This document shows, piece after piece, positions 47,126-60,600 of a stretch of DNA of 64,000 nucleotides. The translations under genes and the position numbers were made by a program. The DNA lies in assembly GCF_018873765.1 (NCBI RefSeq), contig NC_057922.1, positions 10,057,563 through 10,121,562 on the forward strand. The letters are read 5' to 3'. The DNA is from Telopea speciosissima. Taxonomy: Eukaryota; Streptophyta; Magnoliopsida; Proteales; Proteaceae. The notes under the pieces are model-generated. The model did no database searches. It saw only the letters and a program-made list of their open reading frames with translations, and was not told where the DNA came from. Numbering within the stretch: position 1 is the first letter of the stretch; every line of letters starts with the position of its first letter.

Positions 47126-47133
47126 ATTAAGAT

Positions 47134-47526
47134 CATCGTTGGAAAATTAGGTTTTTGACTCGATCTGTCATTTTTTAAACCTAATACCTCGAGTGAGTCA
47201 AATATGATTAGGGCAAATCATTTTTTTTTGTTTTTATGTTTTCCTTATTCTCTTAATTCAAGTGAGGAAAAATCAGGTTAATATAAAAAACAATGAAAAA
47301 AAAATCTAGGGTTTTGTTTAATTGTAGATTAAAACTATTACTAGTTTATGAATAACATATGGTCTAATGAAATAAAATAAAATTTAGAATAGGTGATATT
47401 TACATGACTTGGGGTTGATAATTTCTTAAAACTAATCGAATCTTCATGACTCCTGATTAGGTTTCAATTTTTTTTTACTTCGACCAAAGTGACTCACCGG
47501 AATCAAAACCTAGTTTTCCATCTATG
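47134..47526. mobile_element. hAT-like MITE, family B, second copy (393 bp)
   Basis: Ends CATCGTTGGAAAATTAGG and, inverted from the right, CATAGATGGAAAACTAGG. The interior shares GGGTTTTGTTTA, TTGTAGA, TCTTCATGACTC and GATTAGGTTTCA with the copy at 22778. It is flanked by ATTAAGAT (47126-47133) and ATTGAGAT (47527-47534), 7 of 8 identical. Confidence 0.75.
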
Positions 47527-47534
47527 ATTGAGAT

Positions 47535-48621
47535 TACTTGAGATCCGATCAAACCCGTTTTATGCAATAACTATTGGTAATAGAGTGGCATGAATTGTGT
47601 CGGTGTACCAATTGGGTCGACGCTTAGACCAATACTCAACTAGACGTTTTTTTACCCTAAATCTCCAAATTTAACCTCAATATAACACCTGGTTTTTTTT
47701 TTTTCTTTCGGGAATTGGAAGCTTATATTAATATTAAGCTTTATTTTTAATTGGTGGCCTTTCTCACACGAAAAGATTAAGATTAGAGAAAAGGGCAATA
47801 ATGTCAGATTAGGGGTCTGTTTAAGTCTTAATAGAATCACCGATCAATCGCCCTGGATGTCACACGATGAATCCAACGGCTGATATTTGAGCTAATGGTA
47901 GGAGAGACAACACATGAACACAGAGAAATTGATGATTAGAGATGGGGGTTCTTGAGTCTATTTCAATAGGGAATCTATTTTTCTTGGGTCTGAGCCCTTC
48001 AAAAACTATTCTCTTAAACCGTCAAAGCTCGAGCAGGTGAAACTGTGAAAGAGAAAAGCGATCTCTTTCTTCTTCTTCTCTCTCTATTTCTCTCCGCGTT
48101 TTCAGAGGAGAAAATAAGATAAATAAAATAATAATTAAGAAAAATTGAGAAAAAAAATGAATACTCTTGGTTAATCTCTGGCCTCTCGGTTCGTCTCTGG
48201 GTGTGACATCAGGTATTTTCTTCTTTTTTGTCTCTATTATTTTTTTTTTTTTTTGGAATTGTTGGTTGTTTATCCTCTGCATTCTGTTCTAATCAGTTCG
48301 GTTGAGTTGGGTTTTCTGTTTTGCAGAGCTACGAGGACAGGGAGAGGTCGTTTTAGGGTTTCTTTTGATTCTTTGGAAAGCTGATATATGGGTACACTTT
48401 TCTGTTTTATTTATTTGTTTCTTCTGATATCCTTTTCTCGAAGAGTACATAATAAACGGAGTTTCATGGGCCTGTAAGAAAACAAAATTTTATATATATA
48501 TTTTTTGGGGAGGGGGGGTTGGGGAGATGCTTAGAAGAGGCATTACACTATTGACATTATTTTTCTAGTTTTCTGAATGATTTAGGAATGGTTTAGTTTA
48601 TTGAAAGTTGTGAAAATAGAC
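47535..48621 (+). other. ASHH2 promoter and leader region
   Basis: A CT-rich leader-like stretch at about 48060-48100, then a probable non-coding exon around 48327-48390 (GAGCTACGAGGACAGGGAGA onward) ending at GATATATGG|GTACAC, and an acceptor-like TGATTTAG at 48578-48585 just before the coding exon. These leader splice sites are inferred from consensus only. Confidence 0.45.
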
Positions 48622-51600
48622 ATGGGTTCTTGTGAACCCTCGGTTCTAGTTGAGGGATCCTTATGTGGGTTTCCGGATGGAACGGTAGGAGAATTAGGAA
48701 ATACTTTGGGCGACATGGGAGGTGTTACTTTGGAATCAGTTGATGAGTTTAGAGACTTACAGGGTTGTAAAGTTGCTGTTCTTGATCCGGATTCATCATC
48801 GGGGGCAGCTTGCAAGTTGGGTAATTGTATTGAGGACAGCATAAGTCGACCGGTTACTGAACAGTTCTGCTCTGAAGTGGCTTGCCCTTTATTTAATACT
48901 AATGGGGACACCACAAGCTCTGTGGATGGGTGTTGTGATTCTTCTCAAAATCTTAGAGCTAATCTAGTAGGCTCCAGTAGTGGCTTGGGGACATCTATTT
49001 CTGGGAGGGATGATTCATGGAATTGGCAGCAAGATACGGGTGGTTCATTACTAGAGCAAAAACTGCAGGATGAATGTGGATTTTCTTCATCTAATACAAG
49101 TGGGGACACCACAAGCCCAGTGGATGGGTGTCCTGCTTCTAATAAAATTGGTACTAATTCAGTAGATATCAGACTAGAGGCACCTATTTCTGGGTGGGAT
49201 GGTTCATCAGATGGGCAAAAAGATACGGGTGTTTTGGTATACGAGCAAAAGCTTCAGGGTGGGCTCTGCTCTACCGAGAGTGACAGGGACAAGCACTTAT
49301 GCTATTCAGGAACTGTAGGGTTATATTTGGAAACAGAAGGACCACGCCATGAGGATGAAATGGGGCAATTCATGGAGGCTGAAGAGATTTCATTGGCCTC
49401 AGTGCCCTTGACTGTTTCTCAGAGTAAAAGCAGCCAGTATGTGGAGGAGAAGTTTCCTGGGGAAGCAGATCGTTTGTCAGTGGAAGCAGTTACTGCCTTC
49501 AAGGAGGTTAAGGAAGAGCAATGTGATGTTATAACCAGGATATCAGTTAGCCTGAGCACACGAGCATCACTTAAAGAAGGTAATACCTGCAATTTGATGG
49601 TAGGGCCACCTGATGTAGCTTCTGACCACGTAGTTGAAGAAAAAGTCCCTCAGCTATGTGATTTTGTGAATATTGTTTCTTGTAAAAGCTTGGCTGTTCC
49701 GGATCTTGAGGAAGGGTGTGCACCAAGTTGTGCTCTAATTTGTGGAGGTAGGGTTGACTCTACTGTGCAAATTTATAATGAAGACAGAGGTTGTGCTAAA
49801 CCCAACAATGTCAGTGGTCCATCGGAGGAAACAGTTATTGATTCACAAGAGGTTGTGGAACAGAAATTTGATGTCTTATTGGGGACATCAGTCAACTTGA
49901 GCTCCCAGGAATTGTGTATTGAAGAAAATATTTGCAATTTATTGCAACGGTCACTCAATGTAGCTTCTGAATTTTCTGGTGAAGAATCAACTTCACCACA
50001 ATCACCTCTGCCTCTTAATGTTGTGGCTAATGGATCTTCTAAAAGATCTGGCTCACCAGATCTTCAGGAAAGTAATGGTCTTAATGGTTATCTGATGTGC
50101 AGCAGCATGGTTGATTCAGTTGATAGTGCTGTCGGTGAAGGAAAGGCTAATAGTAAACCACATTTTGTTTCAGAATCCAACTGTCCCGATGGTGTACATG
50201 TGCTCCCTCGGAGGAGTACCCGTGTGAGCAAATTAAATCAAATGAATGAGACAAGAAAGGCTGCAATTCAGTGCAATAATAAAGTCAATAGTTCACTCCC
50301 AAAAAGAGCCATTGGGATCTCCTTCAAAATAGCGAGAAGGAAAAGAAGCTATTCCTGCAAACCTGCACGTTCTTCTACTTGGGGGGTGTTAGGAAACGTT
50401 ATGCAAGCGTTCAAGCAGAATGAAGGGATCCTGAAGCAGGATTCTGATTTAGTTCGAGCTCAAACCTGTGGATCACAGAAAACCGAGGGTTGCCAAGGAA
50501 GTGAAAAGCAGAAGAGGACTTGGGCATCTAGAAATTCACAAAAGCCAAAAGCAGAAAATAATGCTTCAAGTGGTTGTGTTCGTGTGAAAGTTAAAATGGG
50601 GAAAAACGTGGGCCAAAATAATTTGAAGAATGTGCTACCTCAGGGGGATAATCCTTCAGCATATGGGGAAACTATGATAAATGAATCTCTGTCTGAGTCA
50701 AATTGCAGAACCAGCTTAGAAATCCCTTGTGTAGCTAATGATGTGGAAATGAAACATAAGCTGGGGGAAGATGTAAAACCGTGCAATAGAAGTCTGGAAA
50801 TGCCAGCCACACCTCTAGATGTTTCTGTTCTGGATGCACTTCTTGCGGATAAAGATTTGGTGAGCATTGTGACACAAGACATATCAGTTGGAAATTCAGG
50901 TGATTGCCATGTTTCCTCTCAAATAGGAACTGAATCATTGGGAGAAGCATCTGAGATTAAGAACACAGATCCTGGTACATCACCTCATTCAGAAGTGATA
51001 AACGTGATTCAGGAAGTCCAAGTTGGTGCAGGAATGCAAGTGGACGTACAAGATGCTTCTTTTGATTCGGCCCAAGCTGTTGTTCCTCCGGAAGATGTTA
51101 TGGGTTCCAAGATGCTCCTTGTGAAGTCAAAAAAAGGAAAGAGAAATGGTAAAATCAAGGGAAGTCAAAATCCTGTTGGAGGATGCTGTGTGCCGGATGA
51201 AAAAATGCTTGGTCCAGCAAACTTTGACAAGACTAGAAAATTGTTAAAACGTCGTTCAAGGCAGAAAGGGGGGGATGGCCTTAAACCCAGTGAGGCTATT
51301 GTTTCAGCAACTAGCCAGAATGCCTCCAGCAACCACTCAAGTAATGAGGGGTTTGCCAGAGAATCATTCCCATCGTCAGGGTTGGATGAACTTGGGATTT
51401 TCCATGAAGCTTTGAAAATTGAAACTGGTGTTGAGGCCTGTGAATTACCCATTCACGATGTTGGGAATAGACCATCAGAATCATGGACTTTGGAATTGTC
51501 TGCTTCTCAAGCCAAGGGGCGTAAAGTTTCTAAAACTTCAAAATCCAGTGCTGGGGTAAGCAAAAGTCATTCTCATGTCTCTGATAGAGGCAGGAGAAAA

Positions 51601-54600
51601 AATGCTTGTGAGAAGGAGGATATGTGGAAGTCAAATAGAAAGGGCAAGGTCAAGGAGGAGGTACTTGCAGTCTTAGATGCTGGGCAACAGGAAAATCACC
51701 CAGAAATAGGTGGGAGCATTAATGTCCCTTTGGTGAAAAAGGATTCAGAGGCTTGGGGACATGATGAATTAAGCAGTTAGTTCCTCCTTCTTGTGCAACT
51801 GTTTTCTTGGTCATATATGTTCTAATTGTTCTTCTAGTCTGCCTCTTAATTTTTTTTCCTGGTGTTAACTGATTTTGAGTGAAAAGAATCTAAAGTTTGT
51901 TAGCGATTTTGCAGAATTAAATCTAGTAGCTAATGAGACAAGCAGCAGTCTGGCAAGAAACAATGCCGGAAATATTGTCCCCGCTGAGAACATATCTAGC
52001 TTTAATGTTGTATCCAATGGGTTCGAGGAGCAGTCTTTACCACCACGGATTGCATGGGTATGCTGTGATGACTGTCATAAATGGAGGTGTATATCAGCTG
52101 CACTTGCAGATTACATAGAGGAGACGCATTGCAAATGGTAAGCAAAAATGAATCTGGTTGTTGAAATTTCTCTCATATCTTTGCAACCATCTAATAAACT
52201 CTTCAATTTGCTCGTGTCTCAAAACATCAAAACATGTTGGAATGGATACTTGGCTGACAGTTTAACCAACCAGCTAATAAGTTAGTATTACTGCTACCTG
52301 TTGCCTAATTATATGCATATGTTTGTGATATGGACGTGTTTGTGTTGAATGTTTAGGATTGATTTTTCAGACAATTGTCCGTGTCATGACAGCCTTGATG
52401 CCTATCATAGTTATCAAGGCGGGAAGGCGACCATGGCGTTTTAGAGGTAAAAAACCAAGGCGACAAGGTGCCCGCCATGGCACCCAAGGCGTCCAAGGAG
52501 CCTGGACGCCATGGCGACGCCTTGATAACTATGATGCCTATACGTGTAAAATAACTATTTTGCATATTATGTTAATGTATTCCACATCAATTTTTTTTTT
52601 TTGCCTTTGTCTTGGTTTAATATTTTGAGAGGCTTCTTTTGATAGAAAGAAATATGTTTGGGGTCTTCTAGCATTTACCATGTTGCTTGGTTATTTTTTA
52701 TCTTGAAATGTTCTATTAAATTTTCATTTCAAATATGCCTATTTAGGTGGTTTTCAACAAGGGGTAAACTATGTCAGAGAAGGCCCTTGACTTTTTCTTC
52801 CCAAAAAGTATCCGACCACTTAGCCCATGTCTTGCTAGTTTTCTGAGTTCTAACCGGCTTGCTTGTCCAATAAGTGGATGGTATTTCATTGCAGTGTAAT
52901 GTTGATGGTAATGTGATGCAGATACGTTACCTTGGACCGACCCAAACCCAGTTGGGTATCCAAACCAAGATGAACCAGGTCTCAACCATGTTCTGGTTCA
53001 GTAGGATATTTAGAATTTATTTTATTTGGGAAAGATATGTAATCTTTTATTTTGGGGTAGCTATTAGACTTAAAGGGAAATTTCCAATTTGAGTTTTATT
53101 GAGTTTCTATTCTAGTTAGTCTAAGTTTTAGGAAGTAATTAGGAGTCTTTTATTTCTCTTTATATATGATGTAATTCCCCATCATTAGAAACAGAATTGA
53201 AGAATGAATGGAGTTTATGGTTTGAGTAGCCTGAGGGCTGTGTGCGTGTGCACTCTTCCTTCCCCCCCCCCCCTTCTTCTTCTTATGCGATCACTCTTCT
53301 TCCCCCCTCCCCCTCTCTTCTTCTAATGCGATTTCTTCTCTCCCCCTGCAACTCTAACTCTTCTATTGCTCTCTCTGTGAAGCCCACCATAGCAGATCCC
53401 CCCTGGGTCTGAATTATTTGGTTCAAAGCCGAAAGATCCCACCTCCTTCTCTATCAATCTCTCTTCTTCCCTGTATTCTTTTCTCCGCATTGCTGTTCGA
53501 CCTGTCACACCAGCATCCCATCTCCTTCCCATCAACCACAGCAAACCCCTGTGATTCCCATTTTTTTTAAAAAAAAAAGCCTGCGTCACTCTCCATCTCC
53601 CATCCCTCTCCTTCGACCCCTCTGAAACTGCAAACCCACCTTCCCTTTCCCTTCTTCCTTGCTGTAATTGCGAACCCAAAAAAAAAAAAAAACCTGCGTA
53701 TCACTAAAACCCCAACCCGCAACAACCCCACTGCCGATTTCCAGCGATAGCGACCCCACCCCCAACTGACGCTGAGAAGCACCCTCCATCCACTTCCCCT
53801 TTTCCATGTGCCCAAAAGCCCGCCCATAGCCCCCACCGCCCCTTTCCCTCTAAAAATTTAATTGACCCTTCTAGAGTTCGACCCAGTGAAAAAAAAGAAA
53901 AAGAAAGAGAGCAGAGAAGATTGAGCGATAATCAGAAGAAGAGAAGCAGAGAACGCCAAAAAAAAATAAAAATCCATACCTGGTTCAGCAGACACCATCG
54001 CTGTTGTTCCCACTCCTCACCTGCGCCCAAGTTAAAGTCAAACTCAACTTTCATCAGCAGCCATTGGTTCGCACATGACCTCCATCTACTGCCAGTGATT
54101 AGAAGTCAAGCTAACTCTGTTGGCTATCCACCCTCCTCTGGTTTGACTACAAAGCAGAATCCAGCTCCAAGTGGACACCCCTCCTCTGTTGTCACAACCC
54201 ACGACTCCTTCGCAGTCGAGAACCATCGCTGTTTTCCCTCTCTGGAGTAAAAGGAGCAAACGAATCCAAGTAGGAGACGGTAATTCCCCCCTCCCCCCTA
54301 TTCCCCTACATTCGATCTCACTTTCTCCTTTTATTCCTAAACTGCCCCTCAGTTTTTATTAATTCTGTTTCATCCCCTTTTTTTCACCCACTTCCCAGTT
54401 TGCCCTTTATCCTATACATAACACTCCTTGGTTGGTTATAATTGAACTACCCATAATTACAATTCTGCCACTGTTGTCATAAACTTCATCTATTCACTGT
54501 TTTGCCATTACCTCTTACTTTGCATATTCTCTTATTGTGTGGACCCATACCGATTCTGAATACTCCTTGGCCATGGATTCTTTTGTGTTCAAGTTCAGAG

Positions 54601-57600
54601 TTTGGTTGCCTAATGGAAAGATTGCTATGTTATTTATTGATAAAGGGCAAAGCACCAATTTTGTCTCACGATCTGTGGTAGAGATGTTATCCAAGAATGA
54701 CCAGATCATTATTCACTCTGAGGATTATGTATTCGTCGAATTCTCTGTTTCTTATTATTGTGATGGTGCTCATTGTGAAGTGTTTGATTCTCCTCGGCGT
54801 GTTATAAAATTGAGTCGTGAATGGCTAGAAGAACGAAAAGGCATCATTGATTGTGACGGAAACTTGTGCACCCTTGATCCTTTTCACATGCCCTAGACAT
54901 TCATTCTTCATGGGTTAGTTGACAACGTTTGTTCCAAGCCAAAAGAGGCAGCACCAGTGATACAGCCTCAACTAGAAGAGCAAATAGTGGCAACAGAAGA
55001 TGAGCAGATCGTGGATCAAGTAACGACGGACTCCAATGTAGTGAAGGCCATTCCCCATCATGAGTTTGTTCTTGCTCATGATTTCCCTGACATGGATGCA
55101 CCCCCAAAGCTTCATAGTTTGGATTTTCTTCAAGTTGCAGACATGGTACTGATAGCCTCTGCTCGTGAGCTTTTATTTCTATCATTCTACAAAACTCGAG
55201 GTCAAGTTTTTCTCAACACCGGGGGAATTGATGCAAATATGTTACCTTGGACCGACCCAAACCCAGTTGGGTATCCAAACCAAGATGTTCCGGTTCTCAA
55301 CCATGTTCTGTTTCGGTAGGATATTTAGAATTTATTTTATTTGGGAAAGATAAATCTTTTATTTTGGGGTAGCTATTAGACTTATAGGGAAATTTCCAAT
55401 TTGAGTTTTATTGAGTTTCTATTTTAGTTAGTCTAAGTTTTAGGAAGTAATTAGGTGTCTTTTATTTCTCTTTATATATGATGTAATTCCCCATTGTTAG
55501 AGACAGAATTGAAGAATGAATTGACTTTATGGTTTGAGTAGCCTGAGGGCTGTGTGCGTGTGCTCTCTTCCTCCCCCCCCCTATCTTCTTCTAATGCAAT
55601 TTCTTCTCTCCCCCCTGTAACTCTTAACTCTTTTATCGCTCTCTCTGTGAAGCCCACCATAGCAGATCTCCCCTGGGTCTGCATTATAATATAGAAGGGG
55701 TTCACCTAAGAACCACTCTACAGTAGGATCAATGATAGGTTGCAGCAGAACATCATAATAGCAATAAAACCAGAATTAGTAACTTGGGAGGCAGAGATCA
55801 TACCAGCCTGTAGAACAGTGTCAAACTTAGGTTGAGTGGGGTGAGGTTGATCAGGTCCTGTGCTTCAAATTACAACCAATTCTGATGGCTGAATGTTGAG
55901 TTATGAGTTGGACTGTAAATTAGAAGGTAGGCCTCCAAAATAGAAAGTAAGTGCTACAGACCAAACCAACTAGCAGCAGGTGCTCAAACTGGAATGTGGA
56001 ATCGAGTGAAGGTCCAGGTAGTAGTGGAAACTGGAAAGCCCTCCAAATCTTAGTCAATTCTGCCCAGTAGATGTGAAGATATTGAACCCAGAAGTTGCCG
56101 CAATCAAGTTGAATCGAAGGGAGCAGCAGCAGCAACAGCCAAGAACTTACTTGGAGAAATAATTGCTGATTTATATGTTGTAACAAATGCCTTCCCACTC
56201 GCCTCCACCCCCTCCTCCTCCGGTAACTCCTTCTTCTCCGGCACTCCGGTAACTCTTTCTCTGGCCAATCTCGAAATGCCTTCCCACTCGCCTCCACCCC
56301 CTCCTCCTCGTCCTTCACCTTCTGTCACTACCATCCCCACCACCCCTTTGTCTTCTGGCCAAGCCAAATGGAACTCCTTTTTCAACTCCTCCCGCCAAGC
56401 TTCCCTCTCATCTGCTGGCCTCCCCCTCCACTTCGTTTCCCCTTCCATGATCGGGTCCACCAAGGTTGCAGTCTGCCCCCCTGATTCTCTTGGGACTGAA
56501 GCACAGCTATGGGAATCTTGCTTAGTTGGCCATTTTCTGGGCTCTCGACCTCCCTTTCACATTGTAAAAGCTTCCCTCTCTAAGCAGTGGAGAATCAATG
56601 GCACTCTTGATATCCATCTTCTGGACAATGGCTTTTTTACATTCAAATTCTCGGACGATCTCGACAGAAACCGTGTGCTTGAGGGTGGCCCTTAGCAGGT
56701 TAGGAAGAAACCCATCTTTCTCAGACAATGGCACCGCCACCTGCAGCTGCACAGGGTTGATCTCTCGGTCATCCTTCTCTGGGTCTCTCTTCCTGGACTC
56801 CCCCTCTACTACTGGTGTACTGATGGCCTTAGCTCTGTTGGTTCGCTATTGGGTAAGCCTTTGTTCTTAGACATGCGCACGATGAGGAAACTTCGTCTGG
56901 CTTTCGCTCGAATATGTGTTGAACTGTCTGCTAAAGAACCTCTGCCCACATTCATCACTTCTAATGAAGGGGATGATTTCTCCTTTGAACAGGAGGTCCA
57001 CTACGAGTGGAAACCACCTCAATGTCTCATTTACAAGAAGTTTGGGCATGATACTGCCCTATGCTCACCTCTGGAGTCTATTCCTCCACCGGAAAATCGC
57101 ATGCCCACCTCTGAAGCTCCATCTCGGTTCACTTCCCTCTCCAGAGGCAGAGCTAGGTCCCGTAATGGCCGCCGGAATCTTAGCCGTGCTTCGGCAGCTC
57201 CTTAACGCAGCATCCTGGGTATCCCTCCTCTACCCATTGGGCAAAACCCTTTTGCTCCTTTATCTGACGATGACCTGTTGGAGTCTGAACCTGGAACTTG
57301 CATCGAGAAGTGCCTCGACTCTGCTGCTTCTCGTACCAGATCGCGAATGGCGTCTCCGGTGGCTGAACACCCTCCTGGCATCTCCGCTGACACCTCTGAT
57401 GCCTTGGCCTCTGTCGCTCTAGCTCTGGCGGCGAACCCTTCCCCTTTGTCCCCTCTGGAACCAGCGTTTGTTTCGTCATCGGCTCTTGCACCTTCTTCTT
57501 CTGTGATAGCCTCGACGAGTGACCCTGCCACTGTTCCCATTTCACCCTCTTTTGCGAGTGACCCTTTGTCTCATCCTCTCTCGGCTCCCCCTAGTGTTAT

Positions 57601-60600
57601 CCCCTTGGTTGACTCTTCTGAGGGGCCCACCCATGAGTTGCGCTCTCCCTCTTCTCTTTCCCCTATCTCCCATTTACCAAAAAGCCCTCCACTAAAAAGA
57701 AATCAAAAAACCACAAGAAGAAAAAATCAAAGAAGCTGTCCTCCCCTGTTGACCCAGCTCCTGAATCTTTTAGCCCCAGTTCTCTCGGGTCGGGTCAGTT
57801 GGCAGGATCTAATGGGTTATCCCGCATGTCCCATTCGTCCACTTCACCCGATCCCCCTCCCTCTTCTACTATCCCCTGCGTATCCCCTGCTGCTGGCTAC
57901 AACCGTCGCCACCGAAGCTGCTCCTCTTCTCGCGGTGTGCTATCCTGACTTTTGGGATGCCAGGTGCAACCACCCCTCTTGCCCAAATGAATCACGGTGT
58001 TCTGTGGAACACTCGGGGTCTAAATTCCCTGAGCAAACAAGCTGCAGTTAAAGACCATATTCTTCTTCACCATTCCACTTTCTGCTGTCTGCTGGAAACC
58101 CAGGTAAAAGAGCCAAGTGCTGCAAAAATTTTGAGCTCAATTGCCCCAGGTTGGTCTTTCCTATCCAACTACACTCACCACACTGATGGTCGCATCTGGG
58201 TTTTATGGGATTCTTAAAAATTTCAGGTCTCCTTGATCTCCTCTTCGGCTCAATTTCTCCATTTAAGGTTCTCTGATTGCCTCAATCACTTCACCTTCTT
58301 TTTCACTGCTCTATATGCTTCCAACTGCCATTTACAGAGGTTACATTTATGGGATGATCTCCGTAGTATTGCAAATCTTATTGGTCCTTCACCTTGGGGT
58401 ATTGGTGGAGATTTTAATGTTGTCAGATTTGGAAATGAAAAGCAGGGGGGTGATTCCTTAGATCTTGACTTGGGCATGGATGATCTTCATTGGACTGGAC
58501 CCACTTTCTCTTGGAGCAATAAAAGGGCTGGGATTCACCATATTGATTGCAAGCTTGACCGAGTTATGGTCAATGATTTTTGGCTTACCTCCTTTCCCTC
58601 TTCCTCTACCACCTTCGATACCCCCGGTATTTCTGACCATAGTCCCATCTCTCTTTCTATACAGCCTTATGCCTCCTTTGGTCCTAAACCTTTCAAGTAT
58701 TTTGACATGTGGTCTTCCCACCCCGTTATTCTTACTACTGTCAAGGATGCCTGGGAAAAACCTGTCCAAGCTTTCTCTTCCTCCCTTATTGCTTTTGCTA
58801 GGAAGCTCAGAAATGTGAAAGATGCTCTTAAGGTTTGGAACTCCAACATTTTCGGCATTATCTCCCAGCAGGTCCAAGATTGCAAGGATAAACTCTCTTC
58901 CATTCAGCTGCAAATTCAATTGGATCCCCTGAACTGTCAACTTGCTGCTGATGAAAAGGCTGCCTCCCATGACCTATCGGTTCTTCTATCTCATGAGGAA
59001 AGTTTCTTAAGGCAGAAGGCTAGAATTAAATGGCTGGAGTTAGGGGACTCCAATTCAGCCTACTTCCACAGATCTCTGAAGTCTAGATCAAACTTCAATG
59101 CCATTTTACGGCTGGCTGGTCCCGATGGCTCTCCTAGTACTAATGTGAAAGACATCATAGATATGGCTGCTTCCTACTTTAAGGATCTTTTTAATGGCCC
59201 TCCAGGTGCTGCAGATTCTATTCCCAATGATCTTCTCAACAAATTTATACCTATTGAGCTAATTCAGTCCCTTGGTGCCATTCCTTTGGAGGAGGAAATC
59301 ACCACTGCTATCCACTCTTTCAAGGTGAACCATGCTCCTGGTCCGGATGGTTTCAGCATGGGTTTCTTCTTAGCCTCTTGGAGCATTATCAAGGATGACC
59401 TTATCAATGCCATTAGAAGCTTCTTCTTCAATCCTAGCCAAATCAAAGGAGTGAACCATACTTTTCTTTGCCTTATTCCAAAAAAAGAAGGAGCCTCAGC
59501 TATGTCGGACTTCAGACCCATTGCACTCTGCAACCAGATCTATAAATTCATTGCAAAGATATTGGCGTTCAGGCTCAAGACGGTGGTGGATCTCCTTGTT
59601 AGTGAAAATCAGTCAGCTTTTATCCCCGGCAGGAACATATCAGATAATATCCTTCTTTGCCATGAGATTGTTAGAGGTTTTGAGAGGAAAAGCCATTTTC
59701 CAGCTGCTCTTATGAAGATTGACATCCATAAAGCTTTTGATTCTGTGAGATGGGACTTCATTGAAAAGATGTTGATCAAGATGGCTATCATGCACTGGAT
59801 CTATTGTTGCATTTCTTTTCCGAGATTCTCAGTGCTTGTTAATGGCAGCCCAGCCGGGTACTTTGCGTCTACTGTGGGGGTTCGTCAAGGGTGTCCTCTC
59901 TCCCCTTATATCTTCACTTTGGCTATGGAAATCTTATCTCGGAAGATACAATCCTTCACGGACCAGCAGCTCATCATCCCCATTCCTAAATGCAAAGCTC
60001 TCAAGCTTTCCCATCTTGCCTTTGCAGATGACCTCATGATCTTCTCAAAGGCCTCCATCACATCATTTGAGTCTATTATGCACTGCTTGCAACACTTCCA
60101 CAAGCTCTCGGGCCTCCAAATCAACCATACAAAGTCTCTCCTCTTCTTGGCTGGGATCTCTGAGTTAGAAAAAGCACCTCTGCAAGCTATCTGTGGTTTT
60201 CAACTTGGTCAACTTCCAGTCAAATATTTAGGCCTTCCTTTAATTCCAGCCAGATTATCAGCCCATCATTGTACCCCTATGTTGGATCTCATCAGGAAAC
60301 GTCTGCAACTGTGGAAGGGTAAACTTCTCTCTTATGCGGGTCGTCTGGTTCTCATCAAGTCTGTGCTTCAAGCTTCTTATATCTTTTGGTCTGGTATATA
60401 TGGTTTGCCTTCTTCCATCATCAATTCTATGGAATCCCTCATGGCTTCTTTCGTTTGGAAAGGAACTAATTCCACTAGATTTCTTCGTCTTATCAGTTGG
60501 GCCTCAGTTTATCTTCCTCTTGCCGAAGGTGGATTGGGTATTAGAAGGATTAAGGAAGTGAATTCAGCGGGCATCATCAAGTTGATTTGGAAGATTGCTT

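Noticed and set aside
48022-48282. 86-codon minus-strand ORF before ASHH2
   Set aside because: Antisense of the CT-rich ASHH2 leader; composition-driven.
53323-53836. Gly/Arg-rich minus-strand ORFs up to 118 codons
   Set aside because: Shadow of pyrimidine-rich LTR and internal sequence of the LTR element; frames follow base composition only.
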